Positions 1-8,799 of a DNA stretch of 64,000 bases are shown piece after piece; position 1 is the stretch's first letter; each line of letters begins with the position of its first letter. Below the pieces are notes generated by a model. It ran no database searches and was not told the DNA's origin. It saw nothing but the letters and a program-made list of their open reading frames with translations. Source of the DNA: Streptomyces canus (GTDB taxonomy: Bacteria > Actinomycetota > Actinomycetes > Streptomycetales > Streptomycetaceae); contig NZ_CP107989.1 in the NCBI RefSeq assembly GCF_041435015.1, forward strand, positions 2,976,001 to 3,040,000. Direction: 5' to 3'. The position numbers and the translations under genes were made by a program.

Positions 1-552
1 CGGTTCCTGCCGGTGCTCGGCCCCAAGCCGTTCATGCTCACGGGGTCGGCACTCGCGGTGACCGGGCTCGCCTGGCAGGCACTCATCAGCTCCGACAGCT
101 CTTACGTCGGTGGAGTTCTCGGCCCCATGCTGATCTTCGGCTTCGGTATGGGCCTGAACTTCGTGACGCTGACGATCACCGCGGTCTCCGGCGTCGCCCA
201 GCATGAGGCCGGCGCGGCCTCCGGGCTGCTCAACGCCACGCAGCAGGTGGGCGGTTCGCTCGGTCTGTCCATCCTGACGACCGTGTTCGGGTCGGCCAGC
301 AAGGACGAGGCCGAGAAGCAGCTGCCGCATTTCATGGCCGACGGTTCGGCGGAGCAGAAGGCGGAGTTCGCCAAGACGCACCAGCTGCCCGCCCCGTGGG
401 GACACGAGGTACTCGCCCAGGGCATCTCGTCGGGCTTCGTGGCGGCCGCCTCGATGGCCGCACTCGCCCTGGCCAGCGCCTGGTTGGTGATCAAGGTCCG
501 CAAGAGTGACCTGGAGGCGCTCGCCGGTACGGCGGGTCCGGGCCTCGGCTGA
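1..552 (+). CDS. MFS drug/proton antiporter, C-terminal part (cut by window edge)
   Basis: The reading frame is open from the first base and ends at 552, giving the last 183 residues of an integral membrane transporter. Visible hydrophobic segments, a glycine-rich 'GFGMGLNF' helix, the 'GAASGLLNATQQVGGSLGLS' signature and a final helix ending in 'WLVIKVRKS' fit the last helices of 14-TM DHA2 (EmrB/QacA type) exporters, which extrude drugs or metabolites using the proton gradient. The 'ASGLLNATQQVGG' element is typical of actinobacterial DHA2 proteins. The substrate cannot be inferred. The gene converges on the ADP-ribosylglycohydrolase; the 281-bp gap between them shows no clear gene or perfect terminator. 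Confidence 0.85.
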   Translation, partial: RFLPVLGPKPFMLTGSALAVTGLAWQALISSDSSYVGGVLGPMLIFGFGMGLNFVTLTITAVSGVAQHEAGAASGLLNATQQVGGSLGLSILTTVFGSASKDEAEKQLPHFMADGSAEQKAEFAKTHQLPAPWGHEVLAQGISSGFVAAASMAALALASAWLVIKVRKSDLEALAGTAGPGLG

Positions 553-833
553 GGGAGCCGGGCTCACGATGAGCGGCGGATGGCCGGGACGGCTCCGGGG
601 GAGCGACGGCGAGGACGAGAGTCCGGCCATCCGCACGAGAAGTACCGTCCCCAGCAAGGCGAACACCGCCCACCACCCCATGGCCACACCCCCGTGCCTC
701 GCACGCGTCATCTGCCTGCACCGGCCCATCCGTCACAGGACAACTGTCACGACAACGAGCGGCCGGTTACACAGAGTTCCCGGCATGTACGGAGAGTTCT
801 CGGCGATGTAGCCGGGGGCCAGGCGTGGGGCTT

Positions 834-1739
834 TCAGCCCGGCACCCGCAGCCACTCCGGAAACGTCTCGGTCCGTTGCACCCACTCGGCGGGCGGCGTC
901 CCTGCCTTCCCCCCGGCGATCACACCTCCCACGATGGCGCAGGTCGTGTCCACGTCACCGCCCACCTGGGCGGTTGTCCAGAACGCCTCCTCGTAGTCGC
1001 CCAGGGACCGGGCGGCTGACCAGAGCGCGAACGGCACGGTGTCATGGGCCGTCGTCCGGCGCCCGCAGCCCAGCACGGCCGCGACGGTCGAGGCGTCGCC
1101 GTAGTCGAGCATGTCGCGTGCCCGTCTCAGCCCCGCGCCGACGGCACTCTTCGGGACGAGAGCGATGACGCCGTCGAGAAACGGCCCTGGGCTGGGCGGA
1201 CCACCGGGGGCGGCAGCCAGCGCGGCGGCCGCGGCGACGGCCATGGCGCCGACCACGGCCTCACGGTGCTGATGCGTGGGATACGCCGAGATCTCGGCCT
1301 GGTGGGTCGCCTGCTCCGGGTCGTCCGCGTAGAAGGCTCCGAGGGGCGGGATGCGCATCGCGGCGCCGTTGCCCCAGGAACCCTGCCCGTTGAAGAGGGC
1401 CGCGGCGAGCTCACGCCAGTCGCCGCCCTCGCGGACCAGCCGCAGCAGACGGTTGACGGCGGGGCCGTAGCCCCGATCGAAATCGTGGTGTTCGGCGAAG
1501 GACTGGGCCAGGGCGTCCTGGTCGACGCGGTGGTGGGCGGCCAGGACGGCCACCACCGAGCAGGCCATCTCGGTGTCGTCCGTCCACTGCCAGTGACCAG
1601 GCGGCAGCTCGCGGTTCTTCAGCAGGGGGTAGTTCACCGGCACGAAGAACTGCGAGCCCAGCGCGTCCCCCACGGCCAGGCCACGCAGACTGGCCAGAGC
1701 GCGACTCAGGCGCCCGTCGGTTGTGGAGTCAGCGGTCAT
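834..1739 (-). CDS. ADP-ribosylglycohydrolase family protein
   Basis: A 301-residue protein of the DraG/ARH fold, which removes ADP-ribose from proteins or small molecules using two Mg ions. The N-terminal 'RGLAVGDALGSQF', the 'WTDDTEM' metal motif near residue 53 and the C-terminal 'GGDVDTTCAIVGGV' near residue 264 carry the acidic metal ligands, so the enzyme looks complete and active. Length fits the family. It lies 12 bp downstream of the histidine phosphatase gene on the same strand, so the two are probably one transcript; a joint role in ADP-ribose or phosphosugar turnover is an inference. The target molecule is unknown. Confidence 0.88.
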   Translation of the reverse strand: MTADSTTDGRLSRALASLRGLAVGDALGSQFFVPVNYPLLKNRELPPGHWQWTDDTEMACSVVAVLAAHHRVDQDALAQSFAEHHDFDRGYGPAVNRLLRLVREGGDWRELAAALFNGQGSWGNGAAMRIPPLGAFYADDPEQATHQAEISAYPTHQHREAVVGAMAVAAAAALAAAPGGPPSPGPFLDGVIALVPKSAVGAGLRRARDMLDYGDASTVAAVLGCGRRTTAHDTVPFALWSAARSLGDYEEAFWTTAQVGGDVDTTCAIVGGVIAGGKAGTPPAEWVQRTETFPEWLRVPG

Positions 1740-1751
1740 CGGTCTGCCACT

Positions 1752-2411
1752 CTAATCGGTGATCCCGTACGGTTCCGGCTCTCGCCAGCGCCCGAAGGGC
1801 CGGTCAAGGGCGTACTTGTCGTCGTCCCCGAGAACGAGCATCCGCATCTCCGCGTTCCCCGGGTTCGACAGTGACTCGAATTCCGCGACCGTCCAGTGGA
1901 ACCAGCGCATGCAGAACAGTCGCATGGCGAGGCCGTGCGTCACGATCAGGACGTTCGGAGGGTGGTCGGGCGCCTCGAAGCTGCGGAACAGGCTCTCCAG
2001 GAAGCCACCCACGCGGTCGTACACGTCGGCCCCGGACTCACCCTGGGCGAACCGGTAGAAGAAGTGCCCGTAGGCGTCCCGGTACGCCTTCTGGAGACGT
2101 ACGTCGTCGCGGTCCTGCCAGTTTCCCCAGTCCTGCTCCCGCAGTCGGGGTTCCTCGCGGACGCGTATGAGTTCGGGGTCCAGGTGGAAAGCGCGGAGTG
2201 TCTCGTGCGTACGGCGGTAGGGAGAGACGTACACACTGACGCGTTCGCGGCCCAGCTCCTCTCGCAACCGTTTACCGGTCTCCTCCGCCTGCCGCCAGCC
2301 CCGTTCCGTCAGGGCCAGGGCGTGGTCGGGCTCGCGTTCATACACGGTGTCATCAACATTGCCCGTTGACTCCCCGTGCCGGACAAGGACGATTCGCCGT
2401 GGTCGTGCCAT
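1752..2411 (-). CDS. Histidine phosphatase (phosphoglycerate mutase superfamily)
   Basis: A 219-residue cytoplasmic phosphatase. The catalytic 'LVRHGEST' sits at residues 8-15 and the second histidine in 'VTHGLAMRLF' near residue 155; the active-site glutamate region is around 'FAQGESGADVYDR'. The fold hydrolyses phosphate esters through a phosphohistidine, but specificity cannot be read from sequence, and the missing mutase-specific features argue for a phosphatase. No Shine-Dalgarno sequence precedes the ATG; instead TAGGGT (minus strand, 2423-2418) ends 6 nt before it, which suggests a leaderless mRNA. It heads a likely operon with the ADP-ribosylglycohydrolase. Confidence 0.88.
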   Translation of the reverse strand: MARPRRIVLVRHGESTGNVDDTVYEREPDHALALTERGWRQAEETGKRLREELGRERVSVYVSPYRRTHETLRAFHLDPELIRVREEPRLREQDWGNWQDRDDVRLQKAYRDAYGHFFYRFAQGESGADVYDRVGGFLESLFRSFEAPDHPPNVLIVTHGLAMRLFCMRWFHWTVAEFESLSNPGNAEMRMLVLGDDDKYALDRPFGRWREPEPYGITD

Positions 2412-2417
2412 GCCAAG

Positions 2418-2423
2418 ACCCTA
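2418..2423 (-). promoter_or_regulatory. Putative -10 box (TAGGGT), leaderless histidine phosphatase mRNA
   Basis: TAGGGT on the minus strand ends 6 nt before the ATG at 2411. Transcription from it would start at or next to the start codon. No good -35 is visible 17-18 bp upstream, so this rests on the -10, its spacing and the absence of a ribosome binding site. Confidence 0.4.
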
Positions 2424-2530
2424 GATCGGGTGAGGGCGTATCGAGCACTCGTACGGGCTCCATACGGCGTAGGTCACACATTTCCCGCACCATCGGCCGC
2501 GCAGAGGCGCACGAATGGTAAGTCCGGATT

Positions 2531-3136
2531 TCAAACCGTCCAGGCCGGTTCAAGGTCCAGGATATCGCCTGTCAGGGCGGCGACGTCGGCGTCGGTCTGT
2601 GCGCGCAGCGCGAGCCGTTCCACTCGTTCGGTGCGGTACTTGCCGTGCTCGGCGGCCGACCGCCACATCGAGAGCACCAGGAACTCGTGTCCTGGGGCCT
2701 CCCCGAACAGACCACGGATCATGCCCGGCGAGCCGGCCATCGCCGGGTTCCAGACCTTTTCCTGCATGAGCGTGAAGTGCTCCGCACGCTCCTCGTGGAC
2801 GCGGCAGTGGGCGAACCGCACCAGGTCGGCGTCGGTGAAGCGGGGTTCGAAGCCCGTCTTCACGTCGAAGCGGTAGTCGAACAGCTTGACCTGGATGTCC
2901 TTGAACGTGCCTGACTGGGCCGCCGCGAGCCGGTCATGGGAACGGGCCATGAAGGAGTCGTAGAAGGAACGGCTCTCCCAGAAGGAGAAGATGTGCGCCA
3001 CGCCCTGCCGCCCCCGGCTCCAGCCTCCGCCCTGTCCCCGAAACCCCGGCTCTCCGAGAAGCCCCGCCCACTTTCGCTGCCCCCGCTCGAAGCCGCGGCG
3101 GTCCACCACGGTGCAGCGAATCCACTTGACCAGCAC
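2531..3136 (-). CDS. YdbC-like (DUF4937) protein with dimeric alpha/beta-barrel repeats
   Basis: A 201-residue protein starting at GTG 3136 ('VLVKWIRCTVVDRRGFERGQ'). The first ~55 residues form the DUF4937/YdbC-like segment; the rest contains 'HIFSFWESRSFYDSFM' and 'GHEFLVLSMWRSAAEHGKY', which look like two ABM/ferredoxin-like halves of a dimeric alpha/beta barrel. Such folds occur in small monooxygenases and stress proteins, but no reaction can be assigned. The longer frame reaching 3376 would run under the divergent TerD promoter and has low-complexity sequence, so the GTG is preferred. It is close to sequences seen widely in Streptomyces (from memory). Confidence 0.75.
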   Translation of the reverse strand: MLVKWIRCTVVDRRGFERGQRKWAGLLGEPGFRGQGGGWSRGRQGVAHIFSFWESRSFYDSFMARSHDRLAAAQSGTFKDIQVKLFDYRFDVKTGFEPRFTDADLVRFAHCRVHEERAEHFTLMQEKVWNPAMAGSPGMIRGLFGEAPGHEFLVLSMWRSAAEHGKYRTERVERLALRAQTDADVAALTGDILDLEPAWTV

Positions 3137-3284
3137 CGCGCCATGGTAAGGCCACAGAGCGTGGCGCCGGTCACGCTCGGCGGCAGAGGTGACGCTCAAG
3201 TGACACACGCGCGTGGCAGGATGGACAACCGGTCTTACCTGACTGGCAGTTCGGGCCGTGGGCACAGGGGGAAGGGGAAATCCG

Positions 3285-3809
3285 GTGAGCGGCATCAACA
3301 AGGGGATCCGCAAGGTCGAGGTCGCGCTCAAGTGGGATCCGAGTCCGGCGGGGCAGCCGGCCACCGACCTGGACATCGTCGCCGCGACCTACGTGGCGGG
3401 CGATCCGTACGGCGATCCCGCCTATGTGGTGCACTTCGACAGCCGTTCCCCCGACGGCACCATCTATCTCAACCGGGACAGCAAGGACGGCAAGGGCTTC
3501 GGCTGGGACGAGGTCATGACCCTCGAACTCGACCGGCTGGACGCCCGGTACACGCGCGTGGTCGTCGGCACCGTCATACAGCAGCGTTCCGCACCGCGCA
3601 CCTTCGTCGGCGTGATCAACCCGGGTCTGCGCATCCGTGAGGGCTACACGGTCCTGGCCGAGGACGACTTCGGCGGCGTCCTCGGCGCTACGGCCGCGAA
3701 GGTCGCGGAGTTCGTACGTCAGGAATCCGGCACCTGGGACTTCCACCCCGGGATCAACGGCTTCGAGGACGACCCCGCGACGTTCACCCGGAGCATGGGC
3801 CGGGCGTGA
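3285..3809 (+). CDS. TerD-family stress protein
   Basis: A 174-residue TerD/CABP-like protein. 'KWDPSPAGQPATDLDIVAATY' near residues 15-35 and 'DEVMTLELDRL' near 83-93 carry the acidic calcium-binding loops typical of tellurium-resistance TerD domains, and 'FGGVLGATAAKVAEFVR' is the usual C-terminal amphipathic part. The GTG at 3285 is chosen because GGGGAAGGGGAAA stands just upstream; the ATG at 3258 would add nine unusual residues. The protein is cytoplasmic with no signal peptide. Streptomycetes carry many TerD paralogues linked to stress and development; the role of this one is unknown. The gene ends 5 bp before the convergent membrane protein. Confidence 0.85.
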   Translation: MSGINKGIRKVEVALKWDPSPAGQPATDLDIVAATYVAGDPYGDPAYVVHFDSRSPDGTIYLNRDSKDGKGFGWDEVMTLELDRLDARYTRVVVGTVIQQRSAPRTFVGVINPGLRIREGYTVLAEDDFGGVLGATAAKVAEFVRQESGTWDFHPGINGFEDDPATFTRSMGRA

Positions 3810-3813
3810 CGGG

Positions 3814-4521
3814 TCAGCCGACGGTCCAGTCCGGGACCGTCGGCAGCACCGTCTCGGCGACGCGGAACAACGCGAGGTCATCGGGCACGACGTCGTCCTG
3901 ACGCCATATGGAGACCTCGTAGAAGCCACCGCCGTCCTTGGTGTCCTTGGCGACCAGCAGGCTGCGGGCGATGCCGCCGGGACCGGTGTCGACCTTGCCG
4001 CCACCGAGGTTGAAGTTGAGGGCGATGGTCCGGTCCGAGTAGAGGACCGCCGGGTGGCCGCCTATCGTCCTGTGCTGCGCCGAACTCCCCAGGAAGCCGG
4101 CCATCTCGGCCACCGGGATGTCGTCGTCGGACGTCGAGAGTTTCACGGAGTAGGTGGACAGCTGGATCTCCGCCTCGGGTGTGACGGTCTTGGTTCCGTC
4201 GGCCCAGGTGCCCACGCTCTCGTTGCCGCTGGCGTTCATCGCGTACTCGGTCGGCGTGCCGAGCAGTGTGGGCAGGTCCGCACGGTTCAGCGCCGTGCAC
4301 AACTGCACCCCGGATACCGGCTTCGACGGCCGGGCGTCATCAGACGTGTCGCACACGGCCGGTTCGGGATCGCTGGACTTTTGCTGAAAGGTCCCTGACA
4401 ACAGGAGAGCCGCAAGGCCCCCGACCACCACCAGTGCAGCGACAGCCTGGCCCCACTCACTCGGGCCCTTCTCGGGCTGCCTCACTCTCTCTGCGGCATC
4501 GGCAATCTGCTGCTCAGCCAT
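3814..4521 (-). CDS. Single-pass membrane protein, DUF6215-type
   Basis: A 235-residue protein starting at ATG 4521 ('MAEQQIADAAERV'), preceded by GGGGA. One transmembrane helix ('AVAALVVVGGLAALLLSG') lies near residues 26-43, so a short cytoplasmic head is followed by an extracytoplasmic domain. That domain has paired cysteines ('AVCDTSDD', 'GVQLCTAL'), then a 'DLPTLLGTPTEY' segment and a 'GGHPAVLYSDRTIAL' core, a pattern of Streptomyces-specific DUF6215 proteins. Function is unknown. A TAGGCT -10-like box lies about 60 bp upstream near 4574. Its last codons contain the perfect hairpin that probably terminates terD. Confidence 0.75.
   Translation of the reverse strand: MAEQQIADAAERVRQPEKGPSEWGQAVAALVVVGGLAALLLSGTFQQKSSDPEPAVCDTSDDARPSKPVSGVQLCTALNRADLPTLLGTPTEYAMNASGNESVGTWADGTKTVTPEAEIQLSTYSVKLSTSDDDIPVAEMAGFLGSSAQHRTIGGHPAVLYSDRTIALNFNLGGGKVDTGPGGIARSLLVAKDTKDGGGFYEVSIWRQDDVVPDDLALFRVAETVLPTVPDWTVG
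3817..3844 (+). terminator. Hairpin terminator for terD, inside the 3' end of the convergent gene
   Basis: GCCGACGGTCC (3817-3827) and GGACCGTCGGC (3834-3844) form a perfect 11-bp stem with a 6-nt loop, 8 nt after the terD stop. It overlaps the last codons of the DUF6215-type gene on the other strand, so that protein's C-terminus is constrained by it. Confidence 0.6.
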
Positions 4522-4613
4522 GTTCCCCGTATCCCCCACCCTGCTGTTCGCGCCGGTCGTGCGCTGGGGGAGCCTAACGTGTGATCGTCTCGTGGAGAAA
4601 CGGAAAAGCCAAA

Positions 4614-4644
4614 GGCGGTGCAGTCGATGTCCGACTGCACCGCC
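4614..4644 (-). terminator. Terminator downstream of nrdJ
   Basis: GGCGGTGCAGTCG (4614-4626) pairs perfectly with CGACTGCACCGCC (4632-4644), 13 bp with a 5-nt loop. On the minus strand it begins 15 nt after the nrdJ stop and is followed by a T-rich stretch (TTTGGCTTTTCC). Confidence 0.75.
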
Positions 4645-4659
4645 CCGGGCCGACTTACA

Positions 4660-7560
4660 TCAGCTGCAGCCGCTGGTCGAGCCGCAGCCCTCGCAGATGT
4701 AGCAGGAACCGGCCCGCTGCATCTTCGTACCGCAGGAGAAGCACAGCGGGGCGTCGGCCTGGATGCCCAGCTGCATCTCCACCAGCTCGGCGCTGGTGTG
4801 GGCCTGCTGCGGAGCGGGCTTGGCCGCCTCCACCTCGGCCTTCGGCGTGACGACCGCCTTCAGCTCCTGGGCGCGCGGCGCCGACTGGGCCAGGCCCTCG
4901 ACGTCGACCTCTTCCTCGGTCGGCTCGTAGGAGCCGGTCTCGAGGTGGCGCTGACGCTCCTCGGCGGAGTGGATGCCGAGCGCGGAACGCGTCTCGAAGG
5001 GCAGGAAGTCGAGCGCCAGGCGGCGGAAGATGTAGTCGACGATCGACTGCGCCATCCGCACGTCCGGGTCGTCCGTCATGCCGGCCGGCTCGAAGCGCAT
5101 GTTGGTGAACTTCGAGACGTAGGTCTCCAGCGGCACGCCGTACTGGAGGCCCACCGAGACGGCGATGGAGAAGGCGTCCATCATGCCCGCGAGGGTGGAA
5201 CCCTGCTTGGACATCTTCAGAAAGACCTCGCCGAGACCGTCGTCCGGGTAGGAGTTGGCGGTCATGTACCCCTCGGCGCCACCGACCGTGAAGGAGGTCG
5301 TGATGCCGGGACGGCCCTTGGGCAGACGCTTGCGGACCGGACGGTACTCGACAACCTTCTCGACCGCCGCGCGGATGGTCTCCTCGGCCTTCTCCGTGAC
5401 CTCGGCCTTCTCCTTCTCCTTGGTCTTGGCGGAGAGGGGCTGGCCGACCTTGCAGTTGTCGCGGTAGATGGCGAGCGCCTTGACGCCCATCTTCCAGGCC
5501 TCGAAGTAGACCTCTTCGACGTCCTCGACGGTCGCCGTCTCCGGCAGGTTGACCGTCTTGGAGAGCGCGCCGGAGATCCAGGGCTGGATCGCGGCCATCA
5601 TGCGGACGTGGCCCATCGCGGAGATGGAGCGCTCGCCCATGGCGCAGTCGAAGACCTCGTAGTGCTCGTGCTTGAGGCCGGGGGCGTCGATCACATTGCC
5701 GTTCTCGGCGATGTGGGCGACGATCGCCTCGATCTGCTCCTCCTGGTAGCCCATGCGACGCAGGGCCTGCGGGACGGTGCCGTTGACGATCTGCATCGAG
5801 CCGCCGCCGACGAGCTTCTTGAACTTGACCAGGGCAAGGTCGGGCTCAAGGCCGGTGGTGTCGCAGGACATCGCGAGACCGATGGTGCCGGTCGGGGCGA
5901 TGACGGACGCCTGGGAGTTACGGAAACCGTTCTTCTCACCGAGACGCAGCACGTCCTGCCAGGCCTCCGTGGCCGCGGCCCAGATCGGCGAGTCCAGGTC
6001 GTCCATGCGGACGGCCTTGCCGTTCTCGTCGGAGTGCTGCTTCATGACACGCAGGTGCGGCTGCGCGTTGCGGGCGTAGCCGTCGTACGGGCCGACGACC
6101 GCGGCGAGTTCGGCGGAACGCTTGTATGACGTGCCGGTCATCAGGGAGGTGATGGACCCGGCGAGAGCGCGGCCGCCGTCGGAGTCGTACGCGTGGCCGG
6201 TAGCCATCAGCAGGGCGCCGAGGTTGGCGTAGCCGATGCCGAGCTGGCGGAACGCGCGCGTGTTCTCACCGATCTTCTGCGTCGGGAAGTCCGCGAAGCA
6301 GATGGAGATGTCCATCGCGGTGATGACGAGCTCGACGACCTTCGCGAAGCGCTCGACATCGAAGGACTGGTGGCCCTTGCCGTCGTCCTTCAAGAACTTC
6401 ATCAGGTTCAGCGAGGCGAGGTTGCAGGACGTGTTGTCCAGGTGCATGTACTCGCTGCAGGGGTTCGAGCCGTTGATACGGCCGGACTCCGGGCAGGTGT
6501 GCCAGGCGTTGATGGTGTCGTCGTACTGGATGCCGGGATCGGCACAGGCCCAGGCCGCCTCGGCCATCTTGCGGAAGAGCGACTTGGCGTCGACCTCCTC
6601 GATGACCTCACCGGTCATACGGGACGTCAGGCCGAACTTGCCGCCCGTCTCGACGGCCTTCATGAACGTGTCGTTCACGCGGACCGAGTTGTTGGCGTTC
6701 TGGTACTGGACGGACGTGATGTCGTCGCCGCCCAGGTCCATGTCGAAGCCCGCGTCACGCAGGGCGCGGATCTTCTCCTCTTCCTTCACCTTGGTCTCGA
6801 TGAAGCCCTCGATGTCGGGGTGGTCGACGTCGAGGATGACCATCTTGGCGGCGCGGCGCGTGGCGCCACCCGACTTGATCGTTCCTGCGGAGGCGTCGGC
6901 GCCACGCATGAAGGAGACCGGACCGGAGGCGTTGCCGCCCGAGGACAGCAGCTCCTTGGAGGAGCGGATACGGGAGAGGTTCAGGCCGGCACCGGAGCCG
7001 CCCTTGAAGATCATGCCCTCTTCCTTGTACCAGTCGAGGATCGACTCCATGGAGTCGTCGACGGCCAGGATGAAGCAGGCCGAGACCTGCTGCGGCTGGG
7101 GCGTACCGACGTTGAACCACACCGGGCTGTTGAAGCTGAAGATCTGGTGCAGGAGGGCGTACGCCAGCTCGTGCTCGAAGATCTCCGCGTCGGCGGGCGA
7201 GGCGAAGTACTTGTAGTCCTCGCCGGCCTTCCGGTACGTCTTCACGATGCGGTCGATGAGCTGCTTGAGGCTCACCTCGCGCTGGGGGGTGCCGACGGCA
7301 CCGCGGAAGTACTTGCTGGTGACGATGTTGACCGCGTTCACCGACCAGAAGTCGGGGAACTCGACGCCACGCTGCTCGAAGTTGACCGAGCCGTCGCGCC
7401 AGTTGGTCATGACGACGTCACGGCGCTCCCAGGCCACCTCGTCGTACGGGTGCACGCCGGGGGTGGTGTGGATGCGCTCGATACGCAGGCCCTTGTTCGC
7501 TGCCGCCTTGGTGCCCTTGGCGCGGGAACTCCGTGCCGGACCGCTCGCCGTCTCTGTCAT
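4660..7560 (-). CDS. nrdJ: Vitamin B12-dependent (class II) ribonucleoside-diphosphate reductase
   Basis: A 966-residue enzyme reducing ribonucleotides to deoxyribonucleotides with adenosylcobalamin as radical source, so it works with or without oxygen. 'SACFILAVDDSM', 'KGGSGAGLNLS' and 'NPCSEYMHLDNTSCNLASL' (near 365-385) are the classic reductase barrel motifs with active-site cysteines. The C-terminal ~30 residues hold CxxC pairs ('CFSCGTKM', 'CYICEGCGS'), a zinc-ribbon/thiol-relay tail. The start at 7560 ('MTETASGP') has an SD-like GGGAGGCGGC upstream; a frame reaching 7662 is less likely. It follows nrdR by 162 bp, the usual Streptomyces nrdRJ operon, so NrdR boxes upstream of nrdR should control both. 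No cobalamin riboswitch was recognised here. Confidence 0.97.
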   Translation of the reverse strand: MTETASGPARSSRAKGTKAAANKGLRIERIHTTPGVHPYDEVAWERRDVVMTNWRDGSVNFEQRGVEFPDFWSVNAVNIVTSKYFRGAVGTPQREVSLKQLIDRIVKTYRKAGEDYKYFASPADAEIFEHELAYALLHQIFSFNSPVWFNVGTPQPQQVSACFILAVDDSMESILDWYKEEGMIFKGGSGAGLNLSRIRSSKELLSSGGNASGPVSFMRGADASAGTIKSGGATRRAAKMVILDVDHPDIEGFIETKVKEEEKIRALRDAGFDMDLGGDDITSVQYQNANNSVRVNDTFMKAVETGGKFGLTSRMTGEVIEEVDAKSLFRKMAEAAWACADPGIQYDDTINAWHTCPESGRINGSNPCSEYMHLDNTSCNLASLNLMKFLKDDGKGHQSFDVERFAKVVELVITAMDISICFADFPTQKIGENTRAFRQLGIGYANLGALLMATGHAYDSDGGRALAGSITSLMTGTSYKRSAELAAVVGPYDGYARNAQPHLRVMKQHSDENGKAVRMDDLDSPIWAAATEAWQDVLRLGEKNGFRNSQASVIAPTGTIGLAMSCDTTGLEPDLALVKFKKLVGGGSMQIVNGTVPQALRRMGYQEEQIEAIVAHIAENGNVIDAPGLKHEHYEVFDCAMGERSISAMGHVRMMAAIQPWISGALSKTVNLPETATVEDVEEVYFEAWKMGVKALAIYRDNCKVGQPLSAKTKEKEKAEVTEKAEETIRAAVEKVVEYRPVRKRLPKGRPGITTSFTVGGAEGYMTANSYPDDGLGEVFLKMSKQGSTLAGMMDAFSIAVSVGLQYGVPLETYVSKFTNMRFEPAGMTDDPDVRMAQSIVDYIFRRLALDFLPFETRSALGIHSAEERQRHLETGSYEPTEEEVDVEGLAQSAPRAQELKAVVTPKAEVEAAKPAPQQAHTSAELVEMQLGIQADAPLCFSCGTKMQRAGSCYICEGCGSTSGCS

Positions 7561-7722
7561 GCCGCCTCCCTGTACGGGCGAAAACGCCCTGAAGTGCCCC
7601 GATGTTCCCGTGGCACGGTGTTCTGTCTGGTATTGCGGGCGCCCACTCGCTACCGCCCGCAACAGGTCTTCGGTCGCCGCCGTCCGGCCGACCCGGGGTC
7701 CTGGCCCGGTCCGGCCCGCCGA

Positions 7723-8298
7723 TCAGTCGGCGGCGCGGGCGGGCTCGGGGAGTTGAGCAGTCCCTCCGGGCCCGCGATCGTCTTCCTGGCTCCCCGCGAC
7801 GGCCTCTTCGCCGTCCACAGCCCCTCCGCGGTCCTCGTCGTCCGCGGCGGGGGGTCCCGTCTCCCTCAGTTCCGCGATGGCCGCATCGAAGTCCTCGAGC
7901 GAGTCGAACGCCCGGTAGACGGAGGCGAATCGCAGATACGCGACGAGATCGAGCTCTTGCAACGGGCCGAGTATGGCCAGCCCCACGTCGTGGGTGGTCA
8001 GCTCGGCGCTGCCGGTGGCCCGCACCGCCTCCTCGACCCGTTGGCCGAGCTGGGCGAGTGCGTCCTCGGTGACAGGCCGCCCCTGGCATGCCTTGCGCAC
8101 ACCATTGATGACCTTGGTACGACTGAAAGGCTCGGTGACTCCGGACCGCTTGACCACCATCAGCGAGCACGTCTCCACGGTCGTGAAACGACGGGAGCAG
8201 TCCGGACACTGGCGGCGCCTGCGGATCGACGTGCCGTCGTCGGTCGTACGACTGTCGACGACGCGGCTGTCGGGGTGCCTGCAGAAGGGGCAGTGCAT
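7723..8298 (-). CDS. nrdR: Transcriptional repressor NrdR
   Basis: A 191-residue repressor of ribonucleotide reductase genes. The N-terminal zinc ribbon is visible as '[17 protein letters not shown]' and 'CPDCSRRF', followed by the ATP-cone ('[20 protein letters not shown]') that senses ATP/dATP. The first ~150 residues fit the normal NrdR length; the acidic, low-complexity tail ('[17 protein letters not shown]') is an extension. ATG 8298 is preferred over TTG 8307: 'MHCPFC' is the canonical N-terminus and GAGGAGGG lies at the right distance. It is first in the nrdR-nrdJ operon, and boxes upstream at 8438-8484 suggest autoregulation. Confidence 0.96.
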   Translation of the reverse strand: MHCPFCRHPDSRVVDSRTTDDGTSIRRRRQCPDCSRRFTTVETCSLMVVKRSGVTEPFSRTKVINGVRKACQGRPVTEDALAQLGQRVEEAVRATGSAELTTHDVGLAILGPLQELDLVAYLRFASVYRAFDSLEDFDAAIAELRETGPPAADDEDRGGAVDGEEAVAGSQEDDRGPGGTAQLPEPARAAD

Positions 8299-8437
8299 GA
8301 TTCCCAACCCTCCTCACAGCAGACTCAATAGCCTCGCTGAGCCCCATGGGCCCCTCGAAGCAGCCCCCAGCATAGGCGATCGCAGCGGTCGTGGAGACCC
8401 GGGGGACCACAACTTCTGGGCTGCTGTAGCAATCCAA

Positions 8438-8453
8438 GCACTACATGTAGGGA
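8438..8453. promoter_or_regulatory. Candidate NrdR box (proximal)
   Basis: GCACTACATGTAGGGA contains the perfect 10-bp palindrome CTACATGTAG (8441-8450). NrdR boxes are 16-bp AT-centred palindromes close to acaCWATATWGtgt; the Streptomyces nrdRJ boxes as I remember them have a TACATGTA-like centre. It lies about 140 bp before nrdR. Confidence 0.55.
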
Positions 8454-8468
8454 TTGGCACGGCATACA

Positions 8469-8484
8469 CGCCGTACACGCATGT
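8469..8484. promoter_or_regulatory. Candidate NrdR box (distal, degenerate)
   Basis: CGCCGTACACGCATGT has its centre ~31 bp (three helical turns) from that of the box at 8438-8453, the usual spacing of paired NrdR boxes. The match is weak (GTAC and CATG halves only), so spacing is the main support. Confidence 0.3.
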
Positions 8485-8783
8485 CGCGCCTGTATGGGCA
8501 TGTGCCATACGACTGCCCCGGCCCCGGCGAACACGACGCACAGCCGTATCGCTGCGGCGCATGCGGAGATACCGTGGGCGCCACAAGGAGGGGACGTGGG
8601 ATTCCCGCAGAGATGGGAGCCGGTACCCGGCCGACTGGGCACTGGATGGCAGACTGGGGCAACAACCCGCGAGGTCGCCATCCGGCGGTGAAGAGTACAG
8701 CAATGGGCCCTTTTGTTCGGCAGGCGGCGCGTTAGCCATACACCCAGACACATCATCGCGTCAGGTGATTCGCGATTTTTCAC

Positions 8784-8799
8784 TCGAACGTGTGTTTGG
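8784..8799 (+). promoter_or_regulatory. LexA (SOS) box of lexA
   Basis: TCGAACGTGTGTTTGG includes CGAACGTGTGTTTG, an exact match to the actinobacterial LexA consensus CGAACRNRYGTTYG. It stands 60 bp before the lexA start codon, fitting autorepression. Confidence 0.85.

Noticed and set aside
541..711. Small minus-strand membrane protein starting 'MTRARHGGVAMGWWAVF'
   Set aside because: It has one hydrophobic stretch, but the frame then runs deep into the MFS gene as antisense without a normal end, so a real gene could not be supported.
4618..6129. Long plus-strand open frames opposite nrdJ and other genes
   Set aside because: They are antisense shadows created by high GC content; the minus-strand products have full catalytic motifs.
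7561..7722. Cobalamin riboswitch for nrdJ
   Set aside because: No B12-box-like sequence was seen; nrdJ is expressed with nrdR, and in streptomycetes the riboswitch belongs to the class I nrdAB operon.
8454..8735. Small genes in the nrdR-lexA gap
   Set aside because: Frames of 65-95 codons overlap control sites and lack SD sequences and normal codon bias.
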